Origin: CAZMSD01 sp964568855
Lineage (GTDB): Bacteria > CAIWAD01
Direction: 5' to 3'
Assembly (NCBI GenBank): GCA_964568855.1
Contig: CAZMSD010000001.1
Coordinates: forward strand, 151,732-215,731
Length of the DNA stretch: 64,000 bases
The position numbers and the translations under genes were made by a program. A model generated the notes under the pieces. The model did not search any database. It had not been told where the DNA came from and saw nothing but the letters and a program-made list of their open reading frames with translations. This document shows, piece after piece, positions 1 to 8,495 of the stretch (position 1 is the stretch's first letter; every line of letters starts with the position of its first letter).

Positions 1-1
1 G

Positions 2-898
2 CTGCACCTGAAGCGGGGGGCCTCGGCGAGGGAGTTCCTGGGTCTCGCCGCGGAACTGCGCCGGCGCGCCTACGACCTGGTCCTGGACGCCCAGTCCCTG
101 CCCAAGACCGCCCTGCTGGCCCGGCTCTCCGGGGCGCCCCGGCGCTGCGGCTTCGCCTCCCATCCGCTCAAGGATCTGTGTTACACCAGGCCCTACCGGC
201 GCCTCAACAACGACTACAGCGCCCTGGACAGGCTGAAACTGCTGGACCGGGCGCTGGACGCTCCGCCGGAAGCCGCGGCGGAATCGATGATCGACTTCGG
301 GGACCTTGTCCTGGAGTTCCCCGTGACAGCGGAAGACGAAGAAGCGGCTCGACGCTTCTGTGATACGCAATTCGGCCACCGGCCGGCGGCGGCCCTGTTC
401 GGCGTGAGCCGCAGGGCCTACAAGATCTGGCCGCCCGAGCGGCTGGCCGAGTTGGGCGACCGGCTGGCCCGGCGGGGATTCCTGCCCTTCCTGGTCTACG
501 GACCCGGCGAGGAGGAAGCCTGCGGGCGGATTGCCGCCCTGATGCGGGAACAGGTTGTGAGGGATTACCCGATGCCTTCCTTCCCCGTGCTGAAGGAGAT
601 CATCGCCCGCTGCGCGCTCTACGCCGGCAACGACGGCGGCCCCAAGCACCTGGCCGCCCTGTCCGGCGTGCCGGCTGTGGCGGTCTTCGGCTCGGTGCAC
701 CCCGAGCACTGGACGGCGCCGGGCGATCCCCGGCAGCGCTTCGTGGCCACGCATTCGGACTGCCGCGCAGTCCCCACCTCGGGCGCGTGTCACGAGGCGC
801 GCAGCCTGGACGAGATCCCGGTGGAAGCGGTCTGGGAGATCATCGTGGAATGGATGCGCGAGGGCCTGGTTCCCGACCCGGCGGGGGTCGCCGGATGA
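2..898 (+). CDS. Glycosyltransferase family 9 (heptosyltransferase-like), 5' truncated by window edge
   Basis: The reading frame is open from base 2, so the start lies outside the window; about 298 residues are visible. Family GT9 enzymes transfer heptose or related sugars to the lipopolysaccharide core from the cytoplasmic face of the inner membrane. Family features visible are an LDAQSLPKTALLARLSG-like segment near the visible N-terminus, SRRAYKIWPPERLAEL in the middle, and the C-terminal nucleotide-sugar site YAGNDGGPKHLAALSGVPAV followed by FGSVHPEHW, matching the GT9 NDSGPMHLA...FG.T.P pattern. The stop codon overlaps the start of the next glycosyltransferase as ATGA, so the two are translationally coupled. 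The acceptor sugar cannot be decided. An ATG at 287 exists but would cut the N-terminal domain and is not the start. Confidence 0.85.
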   Translation: MHLKRGASAREFLGLAAELRRRAYDLVLDAQSLPKTALLARLSGAPRRCGFASHPLKDLCYTRPYRRLNNDYSALDRLKLLDRALDAPPEAAAESMIDFGDLVLEFPVTAEDEEAARRFCDTQFGHRPAAALFGVSRRAYKIWPPERLAELGDRLARRGFLPFLVYGPGEEEACGRIAALMREQVVRDYPMPSFPVLKEIIARCALYAGNDGGPKHLAALSGVPAVAVFGSVHPEHWTAPGDPRQRFVATHSDCRAVPTSGACHEARSLDEIPVEAVWEIIVEWMREGLVPDPAGVAG

Positions 899-1995
899 GG
901 CTGCTGCTGGTCAACAGCACGCACCGCTGGGGCGGGGTCAAGACCTGGACCCTGCGCGCCGGGCGCTCCCTGGCGGCGCGGGGACACCACGTGGTGGTGG
1001 CCGGAAGGCGGGGCGATCTGTTCTGCCGGGCCTGCCGCGAGGCCGGCCTGCCGGCGGCCGAGTACGGGTTCGGCGCCAGCTGGTCTCCCCTGGCGATCGC
1101 GTATTTCCGGCGGCTGATCCGGAGAGAAGGGATCCAGCTCGCAGTCTGCAACGTGGGCCGCGATCTCAGCACCGCGGGAGCGGCGGCGCGCAGCCTGGGC
1201 CTGCCCGTGATCCACCGCGTGGGTTCGATCTTCGATTTCCGTGACACATTCGTCCGCCGCCTGGTGCACCGCCGGATCGTGAGCGGGATGCTTGTGCCCG
1301 CCCGCTGGATGGTGGACGAGCTGGCCCGGCGCTTCTCCTGGATCGGGCCCGCTGAGATCCGCGCCTCGCACCACGGCGCTGAGTTGCTGGCGCGGCAGCG
1401 GCGAACCGGCCGGCCGCCCGTGATTCTCACCCTGGGAAGACTGGATCCGGACAAGGGCCAGCGGGAATTGCTGAAGGCCTGCGCAAAGCTGCTCGGTCGC
1501 GGTCTGGACTTCCGGCTGGTGATCTCGGGTACGGGCTCCGACGAATCTCACCTGCGTACGCTGGCGAAAGATTGCGGCCTGGCGGAGCGGACGGAGTTCA
1601 CCGGCTTCAGGCTGGACGTGAGACCGCTGCTGCGCTCAGCGGACCTGGGTGTGCTCTACTCCACGCATGAAGCGATTTCCAACGTGGTGGTGGAATTCCT
1701 CTGCGCCGGTCTCGCCGTGGTGGCCTCCGACCTGCCGTCGCTGCGGGAAGTGGACGCCGGAAGTGGATGTATCACCTTCGCGCCGTCCGGCGATCCTGAA
1801 GCCCTGGCCGAGGCGCTGGGCGGGCTGCTCGAAGATCCGCCGCTCAGGGAGCGGCAATCGCGGCTGGCTGTGCGCGAGGCGAGCCGTCGCTTCACAATCG
1901 AAGCCGAAGCCGAGCGGCTGGAGTGTATTTTCCTCGACCAGCTGCGCCTGCCGGACCGCCGGCGACCCGTCGAAGTCCCCGGGGACTCCGGATGA
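895..1995 (+). CDS. Glycosyltransferase family 4
   Basis: A 366-residue GT-B fold glycosyltransferase, probably acting in lipopolysaccharide or other surface-glycan assembly. The start is the ATG at 895 because it overlaps the preceding stop (ATGA) and gives a classic N-terminus, MRLLLVNSTHRWGGVKTW, with the glycine-rich loop of GT4 enzymes. The C-terminal nucleotide-sugar half carries LTLGRLDPDKGQRELL and then the E-x7-E region, ISNVVVEFLCAGLAVVASD. Its own stop overlaps the next start, again as ATGA, so three glycosyltransferases form one coupled operon. A GTATCAC word lies at 1769-1775. Sugar donor and acceptor are unknown. Confidence 0.88.
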   Translation: MRLLLVNSTHRWGGVKTWTLRAGRSLAARGHHVVVAGRRGDLFCRACREAGLPAAEYGFGASWSPLAIAYFRRLIRREGIQLAVCNVGRDLSTAGAAARSLGLPVIHRVGSIFDFRDTFVRRLVHRRIVSGMLVPARWMVDELARRFSWIGPAEIRASHHGAELLARQRRTGRPPVILTLGRLDPDKGQRELLKACAKLLGRGLDFRLVISGTGSDESHLRTLAKDCGLAERTEFTGFRLDVRPLLRSADLGVLYSTHEAISNVVVEFLCAGLAVVASDLPSLREVDAGSGCITFAPSGDPEALAEALGGLLEDPPLRERQSRLAVREASRRFTIEAEAERLECIFLDQLRLPDRRRPVEVPGDSG

Positions 1996-3062
1996 AGCAG
2001 GTCGTACTCTTCGCCAATACCCTGGACAAGGGGGGCGCGGAACGCGTCTGCGCCAACCTGGCGCAGGGCTTCCGCCAGGCCGGGCATCGACCGCGGCTGG
2101 TCCTCGTTCGCCCCGTGATCGAGTACCCGTTGGATGGAATCCCATTCGACGTGCTCGGCAGCCGGGGTCTGTGGGCCCGGGTGCGGGAGTTCCGCCGCCT
2201 GCTCGAGAACTATTCGCGCGAGGCGCCCGTCGATCTGGTGCTGGCCAATGCGCCGCGCTGCGAGAGGATTCTGCGCAGGTGCGGGACGGCGAAGGGCTGG
2301 ATGCTCGTCCACAGTCCGGTCAGCAGGCGACTCGTCAGCCGCAGGCGTTTCGCCGGCATCCGGGCGCGGATCCGGCTCGCCAGGCTGAGTCACAACTTCC
2401 GCGGGCAGCGCCTTGTCGCCGTGTCACGATCCGTGGCCGCCGACATCCGGAAGCTGGCTCTGCCCTGCGCCGACCTGCGCCAGATCTACAACCCGTTCGA
2501 TTTCGACGAACTCGAGCGGCAGGCTCGCCAACCGCTCGAGAATCCACTGGACGACGACTACATCCTGCACCTGGGACGCCCCGCGCCGCTGAAACGGCAG
2601 GACCTCCTGCTGGAGGCCTTCATCCGCTCGGGCGTTCCGGGGCACCTGGTCTTCCTGGGAATCGGCGAGGGGGAGATTGCCCGGGTGCTTCGCCTCCGGG
2701 CGGCCGGCGCCGGAGTGGGCGACCGCGTGCACCTGGTGGCCTGGGCCGATAATCCTTATCCCTGGATCTCCGGGGCCCGGCTGACGGCCCTCAGCTCCGA
2801 TTCGGAAGGACTGCCCAGCGTGTTGATCGAGTCGCTCGCCCTGGGAACGCCCGTGGTGTCCACGCGCTGCGAGGGCAGCGAGGAAATCCTGGCGGGGAAG
2901 CTGGGGGACTATCTCAGTGAACCGGGCGACGCGGCGGGGCTGGCGCGGAACCTTCAAAGAATGTATTACGATCCGGTCGATGTATCACGCGACGATCTGC
3001 GGCGTTTCGAACAGGGACAGGTGATTCGCGAATACCTCAAGCTGATGGATCCCGCTTCTTAA
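1992..3062 (+). CDS. Glycosyltransferase family 4
   Basis: A 356-residue GT4 enzyme and third member of the coupled glycosyltransferase operon; ATG 1992 overlaps the upstream stop by four bases. The N-terminus NTLDKGGAERVCANLAQGF matches the GGAE(R/K) motif typical of GT4 enzymes of the WaaG/CapM kind. The C-terminal half has ILHLGRPAPLKRQDLLLEAF and ALSSDSEGLPSVLIESLALG, which holds the EGLP...E donor-binding signature. Context suggests work on lipopolysaccharide core or another glycolipid at the inner membrane. The gene ends 18 bases before the convergent feoB stop, and I see no clear terminator between them. A GTATCAC word at 2982-2988 is read as Val-Ser-Arg. Confidence 0.88.
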   Translation: MKQVVLFANTLDKGGAERVCANLAQGFRQAGHRPRLVLVRPVIEYPLDGIPFDVLGSRGLWARVREFRRLLENYSREAPVDLVLANAPRCERILRRCGTAKGWMLVHSPVSRRLVSRRRFAGIRARIRLARLSHNFRGQRLVAVSRSVAADIRKLALPCADLRQIYNPFDFDELERQARQPLENPLDDDYILHLGRPAPLKRQDLLLEAFIRSGVPGHLVFLGIGEGEIARVLRLRAAGAGVGDRVHLVAWADNPYPWISGARLTALSSDSEGLPSVLIESLALGTPVVSTRCEGSEEILAGKLGDYLSEPGDAAGLARNLQRMYYDPVDVSRDDLRRFEQGQVIREYLKLMDPAS

Positions 3063-3080
3063 GCACAGCGGGAGCGCCGT

Positions 3081-5330
3081 TCAAAATCCCAGCAGGCTGC
3101 CCGCCTGGAACACCACGGTAGTCAGCAGCCAGGCCAGCGCCGTCAGGCCCAGCAACTGGAACCAGGCCCAGCGGGCGCTTCCCGACTCGCGCCGCACCAC
3201 GGCGAAAGTGGCCATGCAGGGCGTGGCCACCAAGGCGAAAAGCATCACGCAGAAGCCGATCAGCGGCCGGTAGCGCTCCCGCAGCGCCCGCCGCAGGTCC
3301 TCGCTGTCCTGCTCCGTCTCGCCCAGGGCGAAGACCACCCCCAGCTGGGCCACGAAGACCTCCTTGGCCGCGAAAGTCCCCAGCATGCTGCTGCCGATCT
3401 TCCAGTCGAAGCCCATGGGCCGCATGGCGGGTTCGATAAAGTGCCCCAGCCGGCCCAGCAGGGAGTGTTCCAGCTCCTCCTCGGCCTTGAGATTGGCGAT
3501 TCGGGTCAGTTCATCCTCCCAGGCCTCGAGTGGGGCGCTTCCCCGCTCCTGCCCAGCTTGAGCCTGCGCCGCGATCTCCCGCTGAAGGCCCGCTTCCCCG
3601 GCCATCGTATCCTCGCTGTAGGAGGATGGTCGCGGCCAACTCGCCAGGGCCCAGAGCAGGATCGAGATCCCCAGGATCAGGGTGCCGGCTTTCTTCAGGT
3701 ACAGGCCCGCCCGGATGCTGATCTGCAGCCAGACGGAGCGCAGGGTGGGCAGCTTGTAGGGCGGCAGTTCCATCACGAAGGGCGTGTTCTCGCCCTTAAG
3801 CACCGAGATCCGCAGCAGCTTGGCCAGACCCACCGCCAGCAGCACTCCGATGAGGTAGATCGAGAAGAGCATCCGCGCATGCAGATGCTCGGGGAAAAAG
3901 GCGGGAATGATCAGCAGGTAGATGGGCAGCCGGGCCCCGCAGCTCATCAGCGGCAGGACCAGCATGGTCAGCAGCCGGTCGCGCTCGTTCTCGAGCACGC
4001 GGGTGCCCATGATCCCCGGAATGGAACAGCCGAAGCCCGTGAGCAGCGGTATGAAGCTCTTCCCGTGCAGGCCGATGCGGTGCATCAGGCGATCCATCAG
4101 GAATGCGGCGCGCGACATGTAGCCCGTGTCCTCCATCAGCGAGAGGCATAGGAACAGGAGCACGATGTTGGGCAGGAAGACCAGCACCCCGCCCACGCCC
4201 GCGATGACGCCGTCGATCAGCAGGCTTTTCAGCCAGCTGAGGCCGCCTAAGGGCCAGTGCTGCCCCAGGAAGGCCGCGAGCCGGTTGAAGCCTCCCTCGA
4301 TCAGGTCCATGGGCAGCTCGCCCAGGCTGAAGGTGAGCTGGAAGCTGAGATACATCAGCAGCAGGAAAATGGGCAGGCCCAGGAAGCGATTGAGCAGCAG
4401 CCGGTCCGTGACGTCGCTGCGGAACTGCCGGCCCAGCGGCGGTCCCGTGGCGCGGCATTCCTCGAGCAGCCGGTTGATGTGCTCGTAGCGGCGGTTGGCC
4501 AGGAAGAGCTCGGCGCTGGTGCCGGACAGCCGCTCGATACGGGCGGAAAGTTCATCGGCCAGCGCTCGGATCCGCGCCGGATCGACCTGCCAGGCTTCCA
4601 GCCGTTCCATGATGCGGTTGTCCCGCTCCAGGAGGCGCAGGGCCACCCATCGCGCCGGCGGATTGGCAAGCTTCCCCGCGCGCACCGCCGCGGACCAGCC
4701 CCGCGTGATACGATCCTCCAGTTCGGCCAGGCCGGATTCCACATCCTCCCCGAATTCCAGCCTGTGACGCGGGGAGCCGTCGGCCTCCCCCGTTTCATCC
4801 AGTGTCCCGACCACCACCCTGCGCAATTCGGCCAGGCCCCGCCCGCGATGCCCCTCCATGCCCACCACGGGGATGCCCATCTGCCGCGAGAGCTCCGCCA
4901 GGTCCACCTTGACGCCCCTCCTGCGAGCCACGTCCAGCATGTTGGCCGCGAAAACCAGCGGGAGCTCGAGTTCCTGGAGCTGTGTGGCCAGGTAGAGATT
5001 GCGGCGCAGGTTGCTGGTGTCCAGTACGTCCACCACCAGGTCGGGACGCTCCTCCACCAGGAAATTCCGCGCCACGATCTCCTCGATGGAATAGGCGGTC
5101 AGAGAATAGGTCCCGGGCAGGTCCACCACGGACCACTCGCGGCCCAGGTGATTCAGCCGGCCCTCCTTGCGTTCCACCGTGACCCCTGGGAAATTGGCCA
5201 CGTGCTGCCGCGAGCCGGTGAGCAGGTTGAAGATCGAGGTTTTACCCGAGTTGGGATTCCCGGCCAGCGCGATGCGCAGGGCGGCAGATGGTTCAGTGTG
5301 TGTAGCAGGGAAAGGATCGGCGGTGTTCAT
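3081..5330 (-). CDS. feoB: Ferrous iron transporter FeoB
   Basis: A 749-residue inner-membrane Fe(II) transporter with an N-terminal GTPase domain. The G1 loop is GNPNSGKTSIFNLL near residue 25, followed by the G3 DLPGTYSL segment and the G4-like NMLD. After a helical spacer come the membrane helices with the two Gate repeats, including LTGFGCSIPGIMGTRVL with its conserved cysteine, and LVLPLMSCGARLPIYLL. Length is normal for the family (about 700-780). It is downstream of feoA on the same strand, 64 bases from the assigned feoA stop, so they are probably one operon. No feoC is seen. A GTGATAC word lies at 4705-4711. Confidence 0.97.
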   Translation of the reverse strand: MNTADPFPATHTEPSAALRIALAGNPNSGKTSIFNLLTGSRQHVANFPGVTVERKEGRLNHLGREWSVVDLPGTYSLTAYSIEEIVARNFLVEERPDLVVDVLDTSNLRRNLYLATQLQELELPLVFAANMLDVARRRGVKVDLAELSRQMGIPVVGMEGHRGRGLAELRRVVVGTLDETGEADGSPRHRLEFGEDVESGLAELEDRITRGWSAAVRAGKLANPPARWVALRLLERDNRIMERLEAWQVDPARIRALADELSARIERLSGTSAELFLANRRYEHINRLLEECRATGPPLGRQFRSDVTDRLLLNRFLGLPIFLLLMYLSFQLTFSLGELPMDLIEGGFNRLAAFLGQHWPLGGLSWLKSLLIDGVIAGVGGVLVFLPNIVLLFLCLSLMEDTGYMSRAAFLMDRLMHRIGLHGKSFIPLLTGFGCSIPGIMGTRVLENERDRLLTMLVLPLMSCGARLPIYLLIIPAFFPEHLHARMLFSIYLIGVLLAVGLAKLLRISVLKGENTPFVMELPPYKLPTLRSVWLQISIRAGLYLKKAGTLILGISILLWALASWPRPSSYSEDTMAGEAGLQREIAAQAQAGQERGSAPLEAWEDELTRIANLKAEEELEHSLLGRLGHFIEPAMRPMGFDWKIGSSMLGTFAAKEVFVAQLGVVFALGETEQDSEDLRRALRERYRPLIGFCVMLFALVATPCMATFAVVRRESGSARWAWFQLLGLTALAWLLTTVVFQAGSLLGF

Positions 5331-5394
5331 GCGCGGGTGTGAGACACAGACGGAGAAGCCCGGTTATGGATTCGAGGAGGCGGGCGGTGGCGAC

Positions 5395-5646
5395 TCAGCC
5401 AAGCGCACGGTCTTTCGCCCGGCGCAGCAACTCGACCTCTACCCGCATGGCTTCCTGACGCCGCAGTGACAGGTGGTAGCCCATCAGCGAGATATCCAGC
5501 GGATCGCCCAGGGGAGCCACTCGCACCAGACGCACCTGCTGGCCGGGGACCACTCCCATGTCCGCCATGCGGCGCGATATGGCTCCCGTTCCTTGAATTC
5601 CCAGGATCACGGCTTCCTGCCCGGGCTTCAACGCAGCCAGCGTCAT
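5395..5646 (-). CDS. feoA: Ferrous iron transport protein A
   Basis: An 83-residue SH3-like FeoA protein that acts as cytosolic partner of FeoB. The body reads LKPGQEAVILGIQGTGAISRR and then MADMGVVPGQQVRLVRVAPLGDPL, the normal FeoA pattern. I choose the ATG at 5646 rather than an in-frame GTG six codons upstream (5664). AAGGGG sits nine bases before the ATG, and the protein then starts MTLAALKPG, as FeoA proteins usually do. Two inverted repeats upstream are candidate operators. Confidence 0.93.
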   Translation of the reverse strand: MTLAALKPGQEAVILGIQGTGAISRRMADMGVVPGQQVRLVRVAPLGDPLDISLMGYHLSLRRQEAMRVEVELLRRAKDRALG

Positions 5647-5687
5647 TGGAGGAATCCCCTTCACATCTAACTAGTGGACCGCCACGA

Positions 5688-5721
5688 TGTTCGGCATCCC
5701 AAACATACCAGTCTATCGACT
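5688..5721 (-). promoter_or_regulatory. Candidate operator region of feoAB (two inverted repeats)
   Basis: In the AT-richer gap upstream of feoA there is an 18-base imperfect palindrome at 5688-5705 (TGTTCGG-CATC-CCAAACA on the plus strand; one G.T position). A perfect 12-base inverted repeat, AGTC-TATC-GACT, follows at 5710-5721. feo operons are commonly controlled by Fur or DtxR-family repressors. Neither repeat is a strict match to a known consensus, so the regulator is inference. Confidence 0.35.
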
Positions 5722-5811
5722 AATAATCTATGGAAGAGTAGAAAATATGTCGGCTTTTAAACACTATCTGTGCGTAGTAATAGGTCCAGGGCCCGGCTCT
5801 TTGGGACCGGT

Positions 5812-6654
5812 TCAAGGCAGCGCCGTGGAGCCTTGAAGATCGAAAGGAGGCCGATACTCCACCATCAGGGCCTTGATGGAACCGATGAAGATCTTGGATT
5901 TCATTTTAACGGGAATGCGCCGCTCGTCGGCCGTGATCCAGATGATAATCTCGCCCTTGGACTTGAAGAGACCTTCCCCCAGCAGGATAGGCTGAATCTT
6001 GAAGCAATCGAATTCACCCGCTTTGACTCGTACCCGTTCCCGGGCCAGCACTTTCACCGCCAGGCTGTAGGTCTTCATGTTGTCCACGGCTTCCACGTAG
6101 AGCACCCGGCCCACCTCAAGCGGCTGCGTGCGCACCCAGTAGAATGCGGAAAGCACGTCCTGGACGAAGCGGTCCAGTTCCGCCCGCTGCTCCACTTCCT
6201 CACCCTTCAAGCGCAGCATCTCCTGTGCCTCCGGACGGATGGCCAGCGTGCGGTCCCGCTTGAAACGGCCCTCGCGAAGGTGCTTCTCGATACCCCTGCT
6301 GAAGAGACCTTCACGGTCCATGAAACTGATCACCCGGTCGTCCACGGGATACAGCGCACTCAGGAAGTCGTTGGTCTTGGCCCGGCTGTGAAGTTTCCAG
6401 CAGGAGCGACCGTCCACGCGGACCGTGTCCATGACTTCGAGCCAGCTCGTTCCTGCGTTGATCAGTCCCCAACCCACCTTGAAGGTGATGCGCTCGCCCA
6501 GGCCGAAGGGAACCGGGGGCCGCGTACCCTCGGTCGCGAGCGGCGCTGCAGCGAGTAGCAACAGGCAGCACAGCCCGGCACGGGCGAGGTCCCCGGCACG
6601 GGTGCAGCCTGTCGATATGCGAATGCGCAACCGAGTGTACCGGTGGAAGTTCAC
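5812..6654 (-). CDS. DUF3108 domain protein, exported
   Basis: About 280 residues. The long open frame runs further upstream into tsaC, but the likely start is the GTG at 6654, whose GTGA overlaps the tsaC stop and gives translational coupling. A hydrophobic stretch (LARAGLCCLLLLAAAPLA) follows a basic N-terminus and looks like a Sec signal. The mature part, FGLGERITFKVGWGLINAGTS through the C-terminal WITADERRIPVKMKSKIFIG, matches the DUF3108 pattern of periplasmic/outer-membrane-associated beta proteins. Function is unknown; DUF3108 proteins are often encoded near cell-envelope genes. It lies downstream of tsaC and tatA in one run of minus-strand genes. Confidence 0.75.
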   Translation of the reverse strand: MNFHRYTRLRIRISTGCTRAGDLARAGLCCLLLLAAAPLATEGTRPPVPFGLGERITFKVGWGLINAGTSWLEVMDTVRVDGRSCWKLHSRAKTNDFLSALYPVDDRVISFMDREGLFSRGIEKHLREGRFKRDRTLAIRPEAQEMLRLKGEEVEQRAELDRFVQDVLSAFYWVRTQPLEVGRVLYVEAVDNMKTYSLAVKVLARERVRVKAGEFDCFKIQPILLGEGLFKSKGEIIIWITADERRIPVKMKSKIFIGSIKALMVEYRPPFDLQGSTALP

Positions 6655-7280
6655 AACGTTTCCAGTACATCGTTGAGAGCGCTGCCGCGGACCGCTCCTT
6701 CCCGCAGCACCCGGGGCGCATCGCCGCGCAGGTCGATGACGGTGCTGGCTTGCTTCAGGGGAGGCCGCCCGGGCAGCACGGCGGAAACACCGGAGAGGAT
6801 CTGTGGATCGATATCCGCCTGGTCCACAGGATCGGCGTCGCCGCTCAGATTGGCCGAACTCAATGCCAGGGGCCAGGGAAGCCGGCTGAGCAGCTCGGAA
6901 GCGGGACACTGACCCGGCAGCCGTACTCCCACACCAGAGGACCAGAGGGGATTCAGGGCGGATATTCGCGGGGACGCGGGCACTATCAGGGTGTAGGGAC
7001 CGGGAAGCAACCGGTTAAGTGTCGCCGCCATGTCCGCTTCCGGCTGCAGCCATTCCTCGAACTGGCTCATGTCTCGAAACACGATGGATAAGGGCTTGGC
7101 CGGGTCCCGCCCCTTGAGGCTCGCCAGCAAGCTCGGGGCCTCGGGCAGGTCGCAACGGGCGGCCACTCCGAAGAGCGTATCCACCGGCAGAATGACCGGT
7201 TCGCCCTGTTCAAGGGCTTCGAGGACCCGCTGCACCGAATCGCCCCCGACTCGATCAGGACTTTTTGTCCTCACCTTCAT
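6651..7280 (-). CDS. tsaC: L-threonylcarbamoyladenylate synthase (Sua5/YrdC/YciO family)
   Basis: A 209-residue YrdC-fold protein. TsaC makes threonylcarbamoyl-AMP from threonine, bicarbonate and ATP, the first step of t6A37 tRNA modification. The hallmark is ILPVDTLFGVAARCD followed by LKGRDPAKPLSIVF (the KxR...KP(L/I)S signature), then LPGPYTLIVPAS and VGVRLPGQ near the middle, and LALSSANLSGD. Length is that of the short TsaC type, without the Sua5 extension. The ATG at 7280 overlaps tatA by 26 bases. A GTG at 7235, 19 bases past the tatA stop with a G-rich stretch before it, is a plausible alternative start. The stop overlaps the next gene (GTGA). Confidence 0.92.
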   Translation of the reverse strand: MKVRTKSPDRVGGDSVQRVLEALEQGEPVILPVDTLFGVAARCDLPEAPSLLASLKGRDPAKPLSIVFRDMSQFEEWLQPEADMAATLNRLLPGPYTLIVPASPRISALNPLWSSGVGVRLPGQCPASELLSRLPWPLALSSANLSGDADPVDQADIDPQILSGVSAVLPGRPPLKQASTVIDLRGDAPRVLREGAVRGSALNDVLETL

Positions 7281-7455
7281 CGACGGGACGCTCGATTTCC
7301 TTTTTCACGTCATCCAGGCTCGACTTGGCGCCACGCTTGAATTCGGTGATCGCCTTACCCAGTCCGTGGGCGATCTCGGGAATCTTCTTCGCCCCGAACA
7401 GCAACAGGATCGCCAGGAAGATGATGATCCATTCCCATCCGCCAGGGATGCCCAT
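7255..7455 (-). CDS. tatA: Twin-arginine translocase subunit TatA/E
   Basis: A 66-residue protein with one N-terminal membrane helix (EWIIIFLAILLLFGAKKIPE), the FG hinge, an amphipathic helix (IAHGLGKAITEFKRG) and a charged tail. This is the full TatA/E architecture. TatA oligomers form the pore for folded proteins with twin-arginine signals at the inner membrane. Two Tat-type signals occur elsewhere in the window (hydrogenase small subunit and HybA chimera). No tatB or tatC is adjacent. Confidence 0.95.
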   Translation of the reverse strand: MGIPGGWEWIIIFLAILLLFGAKKIPEIAHGLGKAITEFKRGAKSSLDDVKKEIERPVDEGEDKKS

Positions 7456-7488
7456 GGGTACCTCCTGAACTGGAAGCTCCTAGGAGCT

Positions 7489-7932
7489 TCACACGGTTTC
7501 CAGCACTTCGTGCACTTCTGTGACGGATTCGGCGCAGAGCAGGCTTTCGCGAAACCGGGTGTCCTTCAGCATCGCGGAAAGCCGGGCCACCAGTTTCAAA
7601 TACTGCGTGATACAATGCTCCGGCACGCCGAAGAGGAAAAACAGCTTCGCGGGCCCGTCGGCCGCTCCGAAATCGATGGGTCGCCGGCTGCGACCCAGGA
7701 CGAGGATGATCTCGTCCACCGCCGCGGAACGGGCATGAGGCAGCGCGCAACCGTTCTCGAGACCCGTGGGCGTTTCCGCTTCCCGCTTCAGCAGTTGCTG
7801 AACAAAGGTGGACAGGTCCCTGATTTCGCGGGCTCCCTCAAGCGCTCCGGCCAGCGTTCGGATGAGCGACTCCCGGTCCGCGCAATCCACGTCGAGACAG
7901 ACGGCGTAGGGTCTGGGCAGGGTGTAAGACAT
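7489..7932 (-). CDS. PTS EIIA domain protein (fructose/nitrogen type, PtsN-like)
   Basis: A 147-residue single-domain protein of the PTS EIIA type 2 family. The phosphorylatable histidine lies in GLENGCALPHARSAAVDEI near residue 66. The downstream core, PIDFGAADGPAKLFFLFGVP, and the C-terminal helices FREsLL..ES are as in PtsN. No EIIB or EIIC is nearby, so a regulatory rather than transport role is likely (inference). A GTATCAC word in the coding sense is read here as Cys-Ile-Thr at 7607-7613. Divergent to the tRNA-Leu promoter. Confidence 0.88.
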   Translation of the reverse strand: MSYTLPRPYAVCLDVDCADRESLIRTLAGALEGAREIRDLSTFVQQLLKREAETPTGLENGCALPHARSAAVDEIILVLGRSRRPIDFGAADGPAKLFFLFGVPEHCITQYLKLVARLSAMLKDTRFRESLLCAESVTEVHEVLETV

Positions 7933-8037
7933 GGGCCATCCACCTTTCGATCGCCGGCCGGACCACCGGCCGGGTCGCCGGCGGCCGTGACAGCTTGAAA
8001 AGTTAAGGCATCCGGCTTCAAATCGCTACCTGTTATC

Positions 8038-8066
8038 TTGACTTTACTGTTCTAAGGATTTAAACT
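8038..8066 (+). promoter_or_regulatory. Sigma-70-type promoter of tRNA-Leu/rpsT
   Basis: TTGACT at 8038-8043, a 17-base spacer, and TAAACT at 8061-8066. The tRNA begins 16 bases after the -10 element. It is the best consensus promoter I see in the window. Confidence 0.75.
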
Positions 8067-8081
8067 AGGTGTCTTCCATGC

Positions 8082-8165
8082 GCCGGGGTGGCGGAATTGG
8101 TAGACGCGCACGTTTCAGGTGCGTGTGTCCCTCGGGACATGCGGGTTCAAGTCCCGCTCCCGGCA
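8082..8165 (+). tRNA. tRNA-Leu (anticodon CAG)
   Basis: An 84-nucleotide class II tRNA. The acceptor arm GCCGGGG (8082-8088) pairs with TCCCGGC before discriminator A at 8165. The D-arm region is TGGCGGAATTGGTAGAC as in bacterial tRNA-Leu. The anticodon stem CACGT/GCGTG encloses loop TTCAGGT, giving anticodon CAG. A long variable arm follows (GTCCCTCGGGAC), then T-arm GCGGG-TTCAAGT-CCCGC. The 3' CCA is not encoded. It is followed 34 bases later by rpsT and probably co-transcribed with it. Confidence 0.97.
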
Positions 8166-8199
8166 TTGCGCTTTCAATTGTCGGAAGGATCGAGATCGA

Positions 8200-8451
8200 A
8201 TGGCCCATCACAAGTCCTGCATCAAGCGTATTCGCACCAGTCGCGAAGCAAACGCGCGGAACCGCGCCTATCGCAGCCGCATGCGCACCGAGATCAAGAA
8301 ACTGCGCCAGATGAGCGACCGCGAGGCCGCCGAACTGCAGCTGCGCAGCGTCAGCGGATTGCTCGACCGGCTGGTTTGCAAGGGCGTGATCAAGGCCAAC
8401 GCGGCCGCCAACCGCAAGTCGGCCATGGCCAGGTTCGTGAACGCTCTGTAA
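8200..8451 (+). CDS. rpsT: 30S ribosomal protein S20
   Basis: An 83-residue basic protein beginning MAHHKSCIKRIRTSREANAR and ending KSAMARFVNAL, the normal S20 pattern. S20 binds 16S rRNA early in small-subunit assembly. The start at 8200 is preceded by GGAAGGAT at a suitable distance; earlier in-frame ATGs lie inside the tRNA and are not used. It shares the promoter of tRNA-Leu and is followed by a strong terminator. Confidence 0.97.
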   Translation: MAHHKSCIKRIRTSREANARNRAYRSRMRTEIKKLRQMSDREAAELQLRSVSGLLDRLVCKGVIKANAAANRKSAMARFVNAL

Positions 8452-8472
8452 GACTGAAGAGAGCAGAGAATC

Positions 8473-8495
8473 AAGCCACCCCTTGGGGTGGCTTT
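8473..8495 (+). terminator. Rho-independent terminator after rpsT
   Basis: AAGCCACCC and GGGTGGCTT form a 9-base-pair stem with a CTTG loop, followed by TTCTATTTCCTT. It lies 22 bases after the rpsT stop. The A-rich left flank is weak, so it may work only poorly for cysS, which arrives from the other strand. Confidence 0.85.
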
